NCBI GenBank assembly: GCA_040216635.1
Contig: JAVJOU010000016.1
Location: 62,001-126,000 of the forward strand
Reading direction: 5' to 3'
DNA from: UBA1479 sp040216635
GTDB taxonomy: Bacteria > Pseudomonadota > Alphaproteobacteria > Rhodospirillales > Casp-alpha2
DNA length: 64,000 nt
Positions 51,180 to 60,756 of this stretch are shown one piece after another. Below the pieces are notes generated by a model. The model ran no database searches. It was not told the DNA's origin and saw nothing but the letters and a program-made list of their open reading frames with translations. The position numbers and the translations under genes were made by a program. Each line of letters begins with the position of its first letter. The first letter of the stretch is position 1.

Positions 51180-51833
51180 ATGCCTTTTTCCATCGACGTC
51201 TTCTGGTCCTACCGCAGCCCCTATTGTTATCTGACCTTGGACCGCTTCCGTGATTGGCAGGAAACCTTTGACTTGGACGTGGCGATCCGGCCGGTTTATC
51301 CGATGGCGGTGCGCAATCCGGACTTCTTCGCCAAGATAAACCGCAAGTATCGGCCCTATCATACCAACGACTATCACCGCGTGGGCGAGATGCTCGGGAT
51401 GCCGGTTCGCAAGCCTGTCCCAGACCCCATCGTCATGGACAACGAAAAGTACGAAATCGCTTCGGAACAACCCCATATCGGCCGCCTGACCCGCACGGGC
51501 GCGGCGGCACAAAAACGAGGCAAAGCGTTCCAGTTCACGGACGCCATAATGCGCACGATCTGGGACGGCAGGACCGACAACTGGAACACGGATGCCCATT
51601 TTTCCGACGCACTGATCAAGGCTGAACTGAACGCAGACGAGGTCATGGCGGAAGTCGAGAATGCTGCCAATGCGCTGGAAGAGATCATCGCCGACAACCA
51701 GAAAGCATTCGATTCGGCCATGCATTGGGGCGTGCCCTGCATGGTGTTCGACGGCGAAACATTTTACGGCCAGGACCGCATGGACGTTCTGTTGTGGCGG
51801 ATGCAGCAGAAGGGTTTATCCAGGCGGACGTAA
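51180..51833 (+). CDS. DsbA-like thioredoxin-fold isomerase (HCCA isomerase type)
   Basis: 217 residues. Thioredoxin fold with SYRSPYCYL in place of a CxxC active site, and GVPCMVFDGETFYGQDRMDVLLW at the C-terminus. These features are those of 2-hydroxychromene-2-carboxylate isomerase relatives, which use glutathione. The GST and hydrolase before it point to a glutathione-dependent pathway for an aromatic or epoxide substrate; the substrate is not known. Confidence 0.8.
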   Translation: MPFSIDVFWSYRSPYCYLTLDRFRDWQETFDLDVAIRPVYPMAVRNPDFFAKINRKYRPYHTNDYHRVGEMLGMPVRKPVPDPIVMDNEKYEIASEQPHIGRLTRTGAAAQKRGKAFQFTDAIMRTIWDGRTDNWNTDAHFSDALIKAELNADEVMAEVENAANALEEIIADNQKAFDSAMHWGVPCMVFDGETFYGQDRMDVLLWRMQQKGLSRRT

Positions 51834-51884
51834 TTAAGGTTTCCATTGCAGGGACAGCGACCGAACAGAAACCGGAAATGAACA

Positions 51885-52325
51885 ATGATAAAAATCATAC
51901 GCGCGAAACTGCACGGCATTCACGTCACCGGCGCGGAACTTCACTACCACGGCTCCGTGACCTTGGACCCGGAAATCTGCAAGCAGGTCCGTATCTACCC
52001 CATGGAATTCGTTGAAATTTGGAATAAGAACACCGGTTCCCGGTTCTCGACATACGTCATTTACGGCGAGCCGGGATCAGGCTGCTGTGTTCTCAACGGT
52101 GCGGCCGCGCGGCTGTGCCAACCAGGCGATCAGGTCATCATCGCGGCCAGTGAGTATATCGACCCCAGCGCCCTGGCAGATCATCGCCCCCTGACCGCAA
52201 CGTTCGATGCAGACAATCGCATCGTCGACCTATTGGCCTATGAAGTCAGTGGACAACATGGCGACGACTGGTTCGAATTCAAGACGGTAACGGAGCTTTC
52301 GGCACCCAGCCCATCAGCGGGATAA
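51885..52325 (+). CDS. panD: Aspartate 1-decarboxylase PanD
   Basis: 146 residues. The self-cleavage site is Gly23-Ser24 (ELHYHGSVTLDPE), where Ser24 becomes the pyruvoyl group. Other conserved features are RAKLHGIHVTGAEL, EIWNKNTGSRFSTYVI, and GSGCCVLNGAAARLCQPGDQVII. PanD makes beta-alanine for pantothenate and CoA. It is 51 bases after the isomerase gene on the same strand; panB and panC are not here. Confidence 0.94.
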   Translation: MIKIIRAKLHGIHVTGAELHYHGSVTLDPEICKQVRIYPMEFVEIWNKNTGSRFSTYVIYGEPGSGCCVLNGAAARLCQPGDQVIIAASEYIDPSALADHRPLTATFDADNRIVDLLAYEVSGQHGDDWFEFKTVTELSAPSPSAG

Positions 52326-52353
52326 CCTCGGCTGCATCCGTCACCGCAAGGCG

Positions 52354-54168
52354 TTATGCCTCCCGCATGTCTTCCAGGAAGCTGTTGACCTCTTCGCGCA
52401 GCTTTTCCGATTGTTCGCGAAGCTGACGGGCCGAATCAAGAACCTCCGTCGCGACTGCCCCCGATTGTTCCGCCGCCTGCGACACACCGGAAATATTCGC
52501 CGTGACTTCCTGTGTGCCGCTGGATGCCTGTTCGACGCTGCGGGCGATTTCTCCGGTCGCAGCGCCCTGTTCTTCCACGGCCGAAGCAATGGTCGAGGAA
52601 ACATTGTTGATTTCCTCGATCGTCGTCACGATGGTCGAAATTACTTCCACGGCATCCTTGGTCGAGCCCTGAATTTCGCCGATCTGTTTTGAAATTTCTT
52701 CCGTGGCCTTGGCCGTTTGGTTGGCAAGGTTCTTCACCTCGGCGGCAACGACGCTGAACCCCTTCCCGGCTTCTCCGGCGCGGGCCGCTTCGATCGTCGC
52801 ATTCAGGGCAAGCAGGTTCGTCTGCTCGGCGATGTCGCTGATGATGTCGATGATCTCGCCGATGCGGTTGGCGGACAGATCCAGCCCCTTCACCATATCG
52901 TTGGCCCGGCTGGCCTTGGACACGGCTTCGCCGGTGATCGATGTGGAATGGGATACCTGCCGGCCGATTTCCTGAATAGAACTGGTCAGTTCCTCGGCCG
53001 CGGTCGATACCGTCTGCATGTTGGCGCTGGTCTGTTCAGCCGCCGATGCGACGGCACGGGCCTGGACGCTTGTTTCCTCGGCAACGCTGGACATCGTTTG
53101 CGATGATCCGTCCATGTTCCCGCTGGCACTGGACACCGATTGCAGGACCGTCGAAATCACATCGTCGAACTGACGGGTACGCGCACTGATTTTCTGCGCC
53201 CGCTGTTCCTTTGCCTCTTCTTCCAACTTCTGCGCCTCGGCCAGGCGGCGTTTTTCAAGCCCATTGTTCTTGAACACCTCGACGGCGCGAGCCATTTCAC
53301 CGATTTCATTGGTCCGGTCACTGGCCGGCACATCGACGTCCAATTCGTCTTGCGAAAGTCGCGCCATGACATCATTCAAGCCCGCAATCGGCGATAACAC
53401 CTGGGAATACACCATCCGGCCGGTGATCAGCACCAGCCCCACAAGGCCGACGATCACCCCCATCAGGACGAACGACCAAATCCGGCTGATATTCTCCGCT
53501 TCCGCAACGGCTCCGGCGGTCCGCTTCTCCATTTCAATGAAGAACTGGTCGAGCGGGCGCATGATGTTGGCCTTGAACTTATGATATTGCGCCGAATGCA
53601 CCAATTCTCTGGCCAGCTTCGGATCGGGCTCGCCCTTTTCGGTGTATTTGCCGTCCGTCCCCGGAAACAGTCCCTTGACCGCATTCATGGCGCGGACTTC
53701 AAGGTTCACTAGGCCGTCTGAATTCTTCTGTGCTTCGCTCAGCAGCGAGAATTCCTTGTCGCTGAACCCGGCCTGTTTCATCAATTCGTTCAGGGAAATC
53801 GCGACTGTATCCTCGCGCGGCGGCGTCATATCGACGGTGTAGAAATCCCAATATATGCGGTGATAGTCCTTGGGTCGTTTTTTCTCACCGTTACGAATGG
53901 CCAGGATGTCGTTGTACTGCTGTTCGTATTTCGCATCCCCGGTCACGACATAGGTCCGCCCCAGGCGCGTCAAATCGTCGGAGCTTTGCCGCAGTTCGTC
54001 GGCCAGTAGATATGAGCGATATTGACTGTTGTAGGATTCGCTGACCGCTTCCTGCGATTGCTTGAACAACAGGTACGACGCAACAAGAAGCACGAGCATG
54101 ACGATGTTCGCGACCAGCAGGTTTTCTTGATACTCATTAGATGTCTCCCAGATGGCCTTTTGAAACAA
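52354..54168 (-). CDS. Methyl-accepting chemotaxis protein
   Basis: 604 residues from a TTG at 54168. An N-terminal helix (NIVMLVLLVASYLLF), a periplasmic domain of about 190 residues, and a second helix (SFVLMGVIVGLVGLVLITGRMVYS) are followed by a HAMP domain (GLNDVMARLSQDELDVDVP) and the signalling domain, with the hairpin tip at GEIIDIISDIAEQTNLLALNATIEAARAGEAGKGFSVVAAEVKNLA. It would sense a small periplasmic ligand and steer CheA. No che genes are adjacent. The true start is uncertain. Confidence 0.92.
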   Translation of the reverse strand: MFQKAIWETSNEYQENLLVANIVMLVLLVASYLLFKQSQEAVSESYNSQYRSYLLADELRQSSDDLTRLGRTYVVTGDAKYEQQYNDILAIRNGEKKRPKDYHRIYWDFYTVDMTPPREDTVAISLNELMKQAGFSDKEFSLLSEAQKNSDGLVNLEVRAMNAVKGLFPGTDGKYTEKGEPDPKLARELVHSAQYHKFKANIMRPLDQFFIEMEKRTAGAVAEAENISRIWSFVLMGVIVGLVGLVLITGRMVYSQVLSPIAGLNDVMARLSQDELDVDVPASDRTNEIGEMARAVEVFKNNGLEKRRLAEAQKLEEEAKEQRAQKISARTRQFDDVISTVLQSVSSASGNMDGSSQTMSSVAEETSVQARAVASAAEQTSANMQTVSTAAEELTSSIQEIGRQVSHSTSITGEAVSKASRANDMVKGLDLSANRIGEIIDIISDIAEQTNLLALNATIEAARAGEAGKGFSVVAAEVKNLANQTAKATEEISKQIGEIQGSTKDAVEVISTIVTTIEEINNVSSTIASAVEEQGAATGEIARSVEQASSGTQEVTANISGVSQAAEQSGAVATEVLDSARQLREQSEKLREEVNSFLEDMREA

Positions 54169-54271
54169 AAGCGAATTCCGGCAGGCTGATTATCTTAGTA
54201 TGTCACCATGCGGAATATCAGCGCTATATGACCTTGGCCATAGCCTGGGAGACGTAGGTAAGCCCGTTTAA

Positions 54272-54874
54272 TTACCGTTTTATTTCAAGGGCGGCCTCCA
54301 ACTCGCGAATACGGGCATGCAGCGGCTCGACCGCACGGGCGATGTCCGCTTCCGTAAAGCGGGGCGTGATGTGTTGCGGGCAATTGATGTCCCAGGCCGT
54401 GATCTCGAACACCATGGCCTGTTCCGGCGTACCGTCGGCATAATCCGTATCGGTCAGGCTTTGGATCAGCACCGGGTCGTCTTCGACGACACGCGCCGTG
54501 CCCCAGATTTTCACGCGCCGCCGGTTGGCGTAATCCATCAGAAAAATGAACGCTTTGGAATTATCCTGCAGATTGCCCTGGCTGATATATTGGCGGTTGC
54601 CCGTGAAATCGGCGAAGGCGAGCGTCCGGTCGTTGATCACCTTAAGGAATCCCGGCCGGCCGCCCCGGTGCTGAATATAGGGCTGACCACCGGCATTGGC
54701 CGTCGCTAGGTAGAAGGAATCGCGGGCCGCGATGAAGGCCGCCAGATCGGGCGTCACCCGGTCCTGCCAGCCGCCCTTCGCTTCCATCTTGGCATAACCA
54801 TTCCGCGAGCCCTTGCGGCCTTGAATGGTTTTAACCGTATCCGTAAAGGCCACATCCGATGTGTAAGTGGTCAT
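54272..54874 (-). CDS. Pyridoxamine 5'-phosphate oxidase-like flavoprotein
   Basis: 200 residues of the FMN-binding split-barrel fold. FIAARDSFYLATANAGGQPYIQHRGGRPGFLKVI and TLAFADFTGNRQYISQGNLQDNSKAFIFLMDYANRRRVKIWGTARVV are typical of the large family that includes general-stress and heme-binding proteins. The C-terminus adds a helical extension (RELEAALEIKR). It is probably a redox enzyme of unassigned substrate, not PdxH itself. Confidence 0.83.
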   Translation of the reverse strand: MTTYTSDVAFTDTVKTIQGRKGSRNGYAKMEAKGGWQDRVTPDLAAFIAARDSFYLATANAGGQPYIQHRGGRPGFLKVINDRTLAFADFTGNRQYISQGNLQDNSKAFIFLMDYANRRRVKIWGTARVVEDDPVLIQSLTDTDYADGTPEQAMVFEITAWDINCPQHITPRFTEADIARAVEPLHARIRELEAALEIKR

Positions 54875-54986
54875 GACAAACGCCTATCAATATTAAAACA
54901 GAATATTCATTCTGTTAAATACATGCCCAGACACCTTCCCACAAGTCACGGATTGGTGACTGTCGGCAAGGAGCGCGCTTTGGCCC

Positions 54987-56216
54987 TTAGTTTTTGACGA
55001 CGTTGGGCTCGGAATCGGGAATGACCAGAACCATCAGATTGGCGACCAGGATCGTTCCCGCCAACAGGTAGAATACGGCCGTCAGCCCCCAGGTATCGGC
55101 GATCAGGCCGCAAAGCGGCGGCAGTGCCAGATTGAAGGCCGATTGCGTGCCGAACAGCAGGCTCATGGAACTGCCGCTTAAGTGTGCCGGGGTGATGTCC
55201 ATCATCCAGCTGTGCATCACCGGCCGCGCGGCATAGAGCGAAAAGCCCAGAAGCGATACCCCGACAACCAATAGCATCTGGCTGTCCAGCAAGGTGATGA
55301 TGGCCAACACGATCGTGGTGCCGGTAAAACCCGCCATGACCACGGGACGTCGGCCGGACCGGTCCGACCAGATACCCGCCAGCGGTGTCGCGATCAGCCC
55401 ACCGACCTGCATAGCCATGAGGGTTGCCCCCACCGCCGTCGCCGCCATGCCCATTTCGTCCGCCAGATAAAGCGGCAGGAACATCAACAGCCCCATCAGC
55501 GTCACCGTGCGGAAGCCGGACATGACGCATAGGCCGACAACCCAGCGGTTTTTCAGCAGCATCTTCATGCCGCCCAGGTAATCCTTGCCGGAAAGCTTGT
55601 TCTTGGCCGAGGCTTCGTTGGCGGCCTTGTCCCGCGCATTGAGGGTCAGCAGCAGTAACAATGCGATGACGAAAACGGGCAACGACGCGATCGTCGCGGC
55701 TTCACGCCAACCCAGCCAGACCAATAGGAACCCGGCGGCCAGCGGTGCGATGGCATCGCCGACGCTGGCCCCCAGCGCATGCAGCGAAAGCGCATAGCCT
55801 TTCTTCTGCGGATAGGCCGAGGACAGATATGAAATGGCCGGCGGATGCCACAGATTGTTGGTCGCCCCGATGAAGGCCAGCAGAACGAACACGGACCAGA
55901 ACCCGCCGGCCCATTGCATGGCGGCCAGGGCCGCCGCCCCGATAACCAGGGCGATGACCTGCAGGAACACGCGCCGGCCGACCAAATCGACCGCCGCACC
56001 CGAGCCGAAATTGGCGATAAAGCTGAACAAATGGAAGGACGTCAGGATCAGACCGGCTTCGGTATAGCTGATCCCCAGGTCTTGGCGCAGCCAGGGAACC
56101 ATCAGGTAATAGACGGCGATGATCCAATGCGTTCCGCCATGACCCAGGCCGATCATCCAGGCAGGCCATTGGTCGCGCAAAGGTATTCCCGTCAATCGTT
56201 CGATGGCTGCTCCCAA
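54987..56216 (-). CDS. MFS transporter, possibly Fsr-like
   Basis: 409 residues, about 12 helices. The first helix region (GLGHGGTHWIIAVYYLMVPWLRQDLGISYTEAGLIL) resembles fosmidomycin-resistance-type exporters, and the loops have charged MFS motifs (DLVGRRV, WSDRSGRRPVVM). The start is a TTG at 56216, strongly supported by AAGGAGA at the right distance. Substrate unknown. It is divergent from the enoyl-CoA hydratase gene. Confidence 0.83.
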   Translation of the reverse strand: MGAAIERLTGIPLRDQWPAWMIGLGHGGTHWIIAVYYLMVPWLRQDLGISYTEAGLILTSFHLFSFIANFGSGAAVDLVGRRVFLQVIALVIGAAALAAMQWAGGFWSVFVLLAFIGATNNLWHPPAISYLSSAYPQKKGYALSLHALGASVGDAIAPLAAGFLLVWLGWREAATIASLPVFVIALLLLLTLNARDKAANEASAKNKLSGKDYLGGMKMLLKNRWVVGLCVMSGFRTVTLMGLLMFLPLYLADEMGMAATAVGATLMAMQVGGLIATPLAGIWSDRSGRRPVVMAGFTGTTIVLAIITLLDSQMLLVVGVSLLGFSLYAARPVMHSWMMDITPAHLSGSSMSLLFGTQSAFNLALPPLCGLIADTWGLTAVFYLLAGTILVANLMVLVIPDSEPNVVKN

Positions 56217-56387
56217 GATGGGTCTCCTTGACCGAACCGCATTCTACCCGGTGGCCGGAGGCGGTTAGTGATTGTATACAAAGGCCGGTCAATTTACCCT
56301 GTCGCCTCGCGATTTAACAAGTTGGACCATCAGCCGCATTGATCCGGCAACGGTCCACACAAAAACAAGGACTTAGAGGAACTACCC

Positions 56388-57197
56388 ATGGACGGATTTA
56401 CGATGGACGGCGTGACGGAACAGCTTGTCGTCGAGAAAAAGGACGGAGTCGGCTACATCCGGTTCGACAATCAGGCCAAGCGCAACGCCATGACCTTCGA
56501 AATGTGGCGCGATCTGCCGGCCGTGCTGGACGATTTCATGGCCGACGACAGCGTGCGCGTGGTCGTCGTTTCGGGCCAGGGCGGTAAGGCATTCTGCGCC
56601 GGGGCCGATATTTCCCAATTCGAAAAGAACCGTTCCACCGAAGAAGGCGTGAAAATCTATAACGCCGCGACGGAAAAGGCATCGGAATGCCTGCGTTCGT
56701 TCCTGAAACCCACGATTGCCAAAATCGAAGGCCCCTGCGTCGGCGGCGGCGTCGGCATTGCGACCTGCTGCGACATCCGTATCGCCGAGGAAGGCTCCAT
56801 CTTCGCCATTCCGGCGGCCAAGCTGGGCCTGGGCTACCGTGTCGACGGCCTGAAGCCGTTCGTCGATTTGGTCGGCCCGTCCTTCGCCAAGGAAGTGTTC
56901 TATACGGCCCGCCCGTTCACGGCGCTTGAGGCCAAGGACATGGGCTTGGTGAACCGGGTATTGCCCCGCCCCATGCTCGACCATTATGTCGCCGACTACA
57001 CCCGCCGCATCGCCGAAAACGCACCCCTGACCATCAAAGCCGTCAAAGTCGTGGTCGCGGAAAGCGTCAAGGGTGACAGTGTGCGCGACCTGGACCTCTG
57101 CGCCCAGGTGGTCAAGGATTGCTTTGATTCCGCTGATTACACCGAAGGCCGCACGGCCTTCATGGAAAAGCGCAAGCCGCAATTCAAAGGCAAGTAA
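56388..57197 (+). CDS. Enoyl-CoA hydratase/isomerase family protein
   Basis: 269 residues of the crotonase fold. The CoA-binding stretch GQGGKAFCAGADISQF and the oxyanion-hole GPCVGGGVGIATCCDIRIAEEGSIFAIPAAKLGLGY are present. An acidic residue sits where hydratases have the second glutamate. The precise reaction is not known. GAGGAACTACCC precedes the ATG. It leads an operon with a ketopantoate-reductase-like enzyme, an MmgE/PrpD protein and a hydroxyacid-dehydrogenase-like protein. Confidence 0.88.
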   Translation: MDGFTMDGVTEQLVVEKKDGVGYIRFDNQAKRNAMTFEMWRDLPAVLDDFMADDSVRVVVVSGQGGKAFCAGADISQFEKNRSTEEGVKIYNAATEKASECLRSFLKPTIAKIEGPCVGGGVGIATCCDIRIAEEGSIFAIPAAKLGLGYRVDGLKPFVDLVGPSFAKEVFYTARPFTALEAKDMGLVNRVLPRPMLDHYVADYTRRIAENAPLTIKAVKVVVAESVKGDSVRDLDLCAQVVKDCFDSADYTEGRTAFMEKRKPQFKGK

Positions 57198-57225
57198 CAC
57201 CAAACAACAACAAGGCAAACGATCC

Positions 57226-58143
57226 ATGCGCATCGCCATTATGGCAACCGGCGGGGTTGGCGGGTACTTCGGTGCCCGTCTGGCCGCCGCCGGACACGAC
57301 ATCCACTTCATCGCCCGGGGCGCCCACCTGAAAGCCATCCGCGAAGACGGCCTGCGGGTTTCCAGCGCCAACGGCGACCTTCATCTGACCGACGTGTCCG
57401 TGACCGACAATCCGGCCGACATCGGCCCTGTCGACGCGCTGATGTTCGCGGTCAAACTGTGGGACACGGAAACCGCCGCCGACATGTGCAAACCGATGGT
57501 CGGCCCGGACACCCTGGTCGTCCCGTTCCAGAACGGCGTGCGCAGCGTTTCCGTGCTCAGCGAACGCCTGGGTGCGGCGCATGTCGCGGGCGGCGTTGCC
57601 CATATTGCCGCCGTGATCGGCGGGCCGGGGCTGATCGACCATACGGGGACCATGGCCCGCCTGACGGTCGGTGAAGTCGACGGCAAAACCACTCCCCGGA
57701 TCGAAGCCCTGGTCGCGGCCTTCGCCGACGCCGGGTTCGACCACAAGCTGGCCGACGACATCACCCGCGCGATTTGGGAGAAATTCATCTTCCTGTCCTC
57801 GCTCAGCGGTCTGACGTCGCTGTGCCGCCAGCCGGCGGGACCGATCCGCGAAAATCCGGATTCCCGGGCCCTGTTCGAAGCCGCGATTCATGAAACCACC
57901 GCCGTCGGCCGGGCCGAGGGCGTCGCCTTGCCGGATCACACGGAATCCAAAACCATCAAATTCCTCGACGGCCTGCCGCCGGTCATGAAGGCGTCCATGC
58001 TGCACGACCTCGAAGCCGGTCGACGTTTAGAACTGCCTTGGCTTTCGGGGGAAGTCGTTCGCTTAGGCAAAAAACACGGTATCCCGACGCCAGTCCACGC
58101 TGCCGTCCTCGGCGCGCTGACCTTCTACGCCGACGGCGCCTGA
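57226..58143 (+). CDS. 2-dehydropantoate 2-reductase-like oxidoreductase
   Basis: 305 residues. The N-terminus has a Rossmann fold (RIAIMATGGVGGYFGARLAAAGHDIHFIARG), followed by VPFQNGV and a C-terminal helical domain with KLADDITRAIWEKFIFLSSLSGL. The layout is that of ApbA/PanE, but many paralogues reduce other 2-oxo acids. Its operon with an enoyl-CoA hydratase and MmgE/PrpD argues for organic-acid catabolism instead of pantothenate synthesis. The start at 57226 is 28 bases after the previous stop. Confidence 0.82.
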   Translation: MRIAIMATGGVGGYFGARLAAAGHDIHFIARGAHLKAIREDGLRVSSANGDLHLTDVSVTDNPADIGPVDALMFAVKLWDTETAADMCKPMVGPDTLVVPFQNGVRSVSVLSERLGAAHVAGGVAHIAAVIGGPGLIDHTGTMARLTVGEVDGKTTPRIEALVAAFADAGFDHKLADDITRAIWEKFIFLSSLSGLTSLCRQPAGPIRENPDSRALFEAAIHETTAVGRAEGVALPDHTESKTIKFLDGLPPVMKASMLHDLEAGRRLELPWLSGEVVRLGKKHGIPTPVHAAVLGALTFYADGA

Positions 58144-58173
58144 TCACGACCAACTCTGGGAGGAGAATCCGCC

Positions 58174-59569
58174 ATGTCCACCCTCGAAACTTCGGCCCTG
58201 TGGCCGTTCGCCAAGTATACCGCCGACCTGAAACCGCAAGACCTGCCGGCGGACGTTCTGCATGCCGCCAAGCGCTGCCTCCTGGATTGGTTCGCGGCCG
58301 CCCTGCCCGGCACGGTGATCGAGCCGGCAACCCTGCTGACGGCAGCGTTCGAGGACTGCATCGGGCGCGGCGGGGCACGGCTCTATCCCTCCGGCGACAC
58401 GACCGACGCTCGCACGGCGGCTTTCATTAATGGGGCAGCATCCCATACGGTGGAATTCGACGATATCTACCGCAACGCCCTTTACCATCCGGGGGTGCCG
58501 GTTATTTCGGCGGCCCTGGCCATCGCACAGGCACGGGGGGGTCAGCGGTGCCCGGCTTTTGACCGGTATCGTCGCGGGCTATGAGGTTTCGAACCGGCTG
58601 GGGGCCGCCGCAAACCCGGCCCATTACGAGTTCTGGCACACCACCGGCACCATCGGCACCCTGGGTGCCGCGGCGGCGGCGGCCAATATCCTGGGCCTTT
58701 CGCCACAGCAAACCCTGCACACCTTGGCCAACGCGACGACCTTGGCGGCAGGTCTGCAACAGGCATTCCGCGCCGATGCCATGGCCAAACCCTTGCACGG
58801 ATCGCATGCGGCGGAACGGGGCGTGTCCATGGCGCTCGCCGCCGAACAGGGCGTGACCGGCGCCCCCGACATCCTGGAAGGCCCACGCGGCTTCGGCAAT
58901 GCCATGTGCCTGAACGGCCTGGCCGACGAACAACCCGATTGGGCCAAGGCCGCATCGACCTTGGGTCAGGACTATCTGATCAAGCAGACCACGACCAAGA
59001 ACCATTCCGCCTGCGGCCATGTGCATGCCGCCGTGGACGGCGTGCTGCTGCTGGCCCGCGAGCACGACCTGACACCTCGCGATGTAAAGGAAATCCGCGT
59101 CGGCAGCTATCAGAAGGCCGAGGAAATCTGCGGCAACACCAATCCGACAACCGCATTCGAGGCGAAATTCTCACTGGTCTACTGCTGTGCCGCCGCCATG
59201 TTATGGGGCAGCGTGCGCATGGCTGCGTTCACACCGGACCGCCTGCAGGACACGGCGGTGCGCGATCTGATGACCCGTATCACCCTGACCACGGACCCGG
59301 AATGCCAAGGCAATTTCCCCGATCTGCGCTCCGCCAAGGTTGAGATCGAAACCACCGACGGCCGTGTCGTCAGCCATTACGCGCCGACCCGTAAGGGTGA
59401 TCCGGATGCGCCGCTTTCCGATGCGGAATTGGAAGACAAATACCGCGATCTGGCCACGGATGTATTGGGCGCGGACGGTGCCGAAAGCCTGTTGGCCGCC
59501 ATCTGGTCGATCGACGCCCTGGACAACGCCCGCGATCTGGTCGCCGCCCCCGCCCAGGCAGCGCAATAG
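58174..59569 (+). pseudogene. MmgE/PrpD family protein, frameshifted
   Basis: The product would be about 464 residues. The first part (to about base 58533) reads in frame 1 (SALWPFAKYTADLKPQDLPADVLHAAKRCLLDWFAAAL, TVEFDDIYRNALYHPGVPVISAALAIAQARG); from about base 58541 the match continues in the next frame (VSGARLLTGIVAGYEVSNRLGAAANPAHYEFWHTTGTIG). A run of seven G at 58535-58541 lies at the switch; taking one G away restores a single open frame. Relatives are 2-methylcitrate dehydratase types, and the operon suits a carboxylate role. It could be a true mutation, an error in the data, or programmed slippage. Confidence 0.75.
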
Positions 59570-59570
59570 C

Positions 59571-60446
59571 ATGACCCGCAACACGCCGCGCCTGGGCTTT
59601 ATCGGCTTCGGCGAGGCAGGGCCCTTGCTTGCCAAGGGCTTGTTGGCCGCCGGCCTTCCCGCCCCGATCACGGCCCGTGACATCCGCGATCGGCCCCCGG
59701 TCGAGGGTGTGACCATGGCCACAAGCATTGCCGAAGCCGTCGCCGCATCGGATTTCATTCTGTCGACCGTGACGGCGACCGAAGCCCTGGACGTCGCGAA
59801 AGAGGCCGCCCAAGCCCTGGAGGCCGGGCAGATCTACATGGACTTGAACTCGACCTCGCCCATGGTGAAGCAGAAGATCGCCGAAGTAATCAACCCGACC
59901 GGGGCGCGCTTCGTCGAGGTCGCGGTCATGGACGGTGTGCCCGGCAACAACCAAAAAGTTCCCATGTTGTTGGTCGGCACGGCGGCAAAGGATGTGATCG
60001 AGGCGCTGTCCCCTTACGGCGTCAACATGCGCGAATTCGGCACGGAATACGGCCGTGCCGCGGCGACCAAGATGTTCCGCTCCGTCCTGGTCAAGGGATT
60101 GGAAGCCTTGTTGCAGGAATGCGTATTGGGGGCGGAAAGCTACGGCGTCGCGGACGAGGTTTTTGAATCCATGAACCGCAGCTACGCCGGCAAGAACTTC
60201 GACGATCTGGCCCATTTCCTGATGGGTCGTACGGCCATCCACGGCGCCCGCCGGGGACATGAACTGGAAGAGGTCGCCGATACGCTGCGCGAACTGGGGT
60301 TCGAGCCCTTCATGTGCGACGGCGGGGCCAAGCGCCTGAAATGGCTGGCTGACTTCGGCTTCAAGGACCAATACGGCGACGAGGCCCCCGAGGATTACCG
60401 CGAAATCTTTAAGCAGGTGCAAAAGGCGCGAAAGGCCGCATCGTAG
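59571..60446 (+). CDS. NAD(P)-binding hydroxyacid-dehydrogenase-like protein
   Basis: 291 residues. The N-terminus is the 6-phosphogluconate-dehydrogenase-type Rossmann domain (RLGFIGFGEAGPLLAKGLLAAGL), with DLNSTSPMVKQKI replacing the usual substrate strand, and a helical C-terminal domain with GRAAATKMFRSVLVKGLEALLQE (the catalytic Lys is in ATKMFRS). Related to phosphogluconate dehydrogenase-like and hydroxyisobutyrate dehydrogenase enzymes. The ATG follows the MmgE/PrpD stop by 1 base, so it is co-expressed. Confidence 0.82.
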   Translation: MTRNTPRLGFIGFGEAGPLLAKGLLAAGLPAPITARDIRDRPPVEGVTMATSIAEAVAASDFILSTVTATEALDVAKEAAQALEAGQIYMDLNSTSPMVKQKIAEVINPTGARFVEVAVMDGVPGNNQKVPMLLVGTAAKDVIEALSPYGVNMREFGTEYGRAAATKMFRSVLVKGLEALLQECVLGAESYGVADEVFESMNRSYAGKNFDDLAHFLMGRTAIHGARRGHELEEVADTLRELGFEPFMCDGGAKRLKWLADFGFKDQYGDEAPEDYREIFKQVQKARKAAS

Positions 60447-60510
60447 TAGCCGTTCACTGCCGGCCCCTTGCCAAGCGACGGCGGGGACGGCCAGATCGAT
60501 CTGTATTGGA

Positions 60511-60756
60511 TCAATCGCCCGGTATGTTGTTGCCGTCCTCATCTCCATCGATGATGGGGTCCCGCGTCACCTGCTCTCCCGGCTTCGTCGTCTTGAGCAG
60601 CAGCATCACCAGAACGAACCCGCCCGCCAAAATCGAGATCACGAACGCATTGAAGTGGATGACGTGCAGTTTGACGTGCCCGACCGCATAGGTCAGAACG
60701 CAGACGGCAATCAGCAGCAGCCAATGCCAGGGTTTACCGAGAAAGACCTCACGCAT
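60511..60756 (-). CDS. Small two-helix membrane protein next to the TRAP permease
   Basis: 81 residues. Two predicted transmembrane segments (HWLLLIAVCVLTYAVGHV and AFVISILAGGFVLVMLLL) are joined by a short loop; the C-terminus is acidic (PIIDGDEDGNNIPGD). Its ATG overlaps the TRAP permease stop by 8 bases, so translation is coupled. I do not recognise a named family. It could be an accessory subunit of the TRAP system. Confidence 0.75.
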   Translation of the reverse strand: MREVFLGKPWHWLLLIAVCVLTYAVGHVKLHVIHFNAFVISILAGGFVLVMLLLKTTKPGEQVTRDPIIDGDEDGNNIPGD

